NCBI RefSeq assembly: GCF_036227225.1 | Contig: NZ_CP109444.1 | Location: 4,941,501 to 5,005,500 of the forward strand | Direction of reading: 5' to 3' | DNA from: Streptomyces sp. NBC_01478 | GTDB taxonomy: Bacteria; Actinomycetota; Actinomycetes; Streptomycetales; Streptomycetaceae | DNA: 64,000 nucleotides | Notes under the pieces: generated by a model | The model's input: the letters and a program-made list of their open reading frames with translations, nothing else | Told to the model about the DNA's origin: nothing | Databases searched by the model: none | Shown: in pieces, positions 63,824 to 64,000 of the stretch | Numbering within the stretch: the first letter of the stretch is position 1 | How the letters are laid out: every line of letters begins with the position of its first letter | Translations under genes and position numbers: made by a program

Positions 63824-64000
63824 ATGACCCTCACGAACGACGCCGCTGACGGGCGCACGATCACCAACCCGCCTGCGCTTCACGACCCCACCCCCTTCGG
63901 GTACAGCCATGCCGTGTCGGCACCCGGTGAACTCGTCTTCATCGCCGGCCAGTACGCGTCCGACGAGACGGGCACACCGGTGCCGGGCGACTTCGCGGTG
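63824..64000 (+). CDS. RidA/YjgF-family protein, 5' part
   Basis: Runs off the right edge; 59 codons visible. After a ~25-residue leader, FGYSHAVSAPGELVFIAGQY matches the RidA start, where members deaminate reactive enamine/imine intermediates. ATG at 63824 follows GGGAGG. The catalytic Arg is outside the window, so function is by family only. Confidence 0.8.
   Translation, partial: MTLTNDAADGRTITNPPALHDPTPFGYSHAVSAPGELVFIAGQYASDETGTPVPGDFAV

Overview
This is a high-GC actinobacterial chromosome segment, almost certainly Streptomyces. Nearly every gene has strong third-position GC bias, GTG starts and 1-4 base ATGA/GTGA overlaps are common, and lineage markers are present (SsgA-like protein, RpfB, divergent tam/tamR, XRE-DUF397 module, Tat-exported enzymes, a CvnA-like sensor). 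Gene order broadly follows what I recall of the S. coelicolor SCO3122-SCO3165 core region. That comparison is from memory, not from a search.

Layout. 1-3528: glmU (3' part), prs, rplY and pth. The prs-rplY gap has two mutually exclusive RNA stems. 3670-9061: a four-gene accessory cassette (methyltransferase, asparagine-synthetase-like amidotransferase, ATP-grasp ligase, MFS exporter) between pth and a small membrane protein gene. It looks like a small pathway for a modified amino acid or peptide amide. 9123-14427: membrane protein, ppc, desaturase and its TetR regulator. 14469-14968: RelB/RelE-type toxin-antitoxin pair. 14943-19164: VOC protein, tam/tamR with palindromic operators, orphan response regulator, GNAT and sulfotransferase. 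19194-20694: two unrecognised genes.

20736-26118: Leloir galactose operon galT-galE-galK, divergent from a sodium/sugar symporter and a small membrane protein across a repeat-type operator. 26316-28032: serine-kinase-like ATPase, XRE regulator and DUF397 protein. 28023-29068: a response regulator lacking its phospho-acceptor Asp, coupled to an unknown protein. 29280-32820: two paralogous membrane-anchored beta-propellers. 33022-38880: ABC-F protein, a decayed alpha/beta-hydrolase, a hydrolase-kinase fusion, a SLOG-like protein and a peptidoglycan amidase whose expected zinc-ligand Cys codon is TGA. 38897-42360: CvnA-like sensor and MHYT protein, separated by a degenerate ~95-bp repeat array.

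42554-50445: housekeeping and cell-wall block (ispE, ksgA, rpfB, tatD, Zn-ribbon protein, rsmI, pmt), with a 175-bp imperfect palindrome between the Zn-ribbon gene and rsmI. 50468-57253: RTX-like protein, Tat-exported beta-helix protein, two paralogous transpeptidases and the SsgA-like gene. 57424-61040: CbiM/N-CbiQ-CbiO metal importer with a Nur-like box at its promoter, then an OhrR/Ohr peroxide-response pair. 61076-64000: serine hydrolase, metallophosphoesterase and a partial RidA gene. No rRNA, tRNA, CRISPR array or intact insertion sequence was seen.
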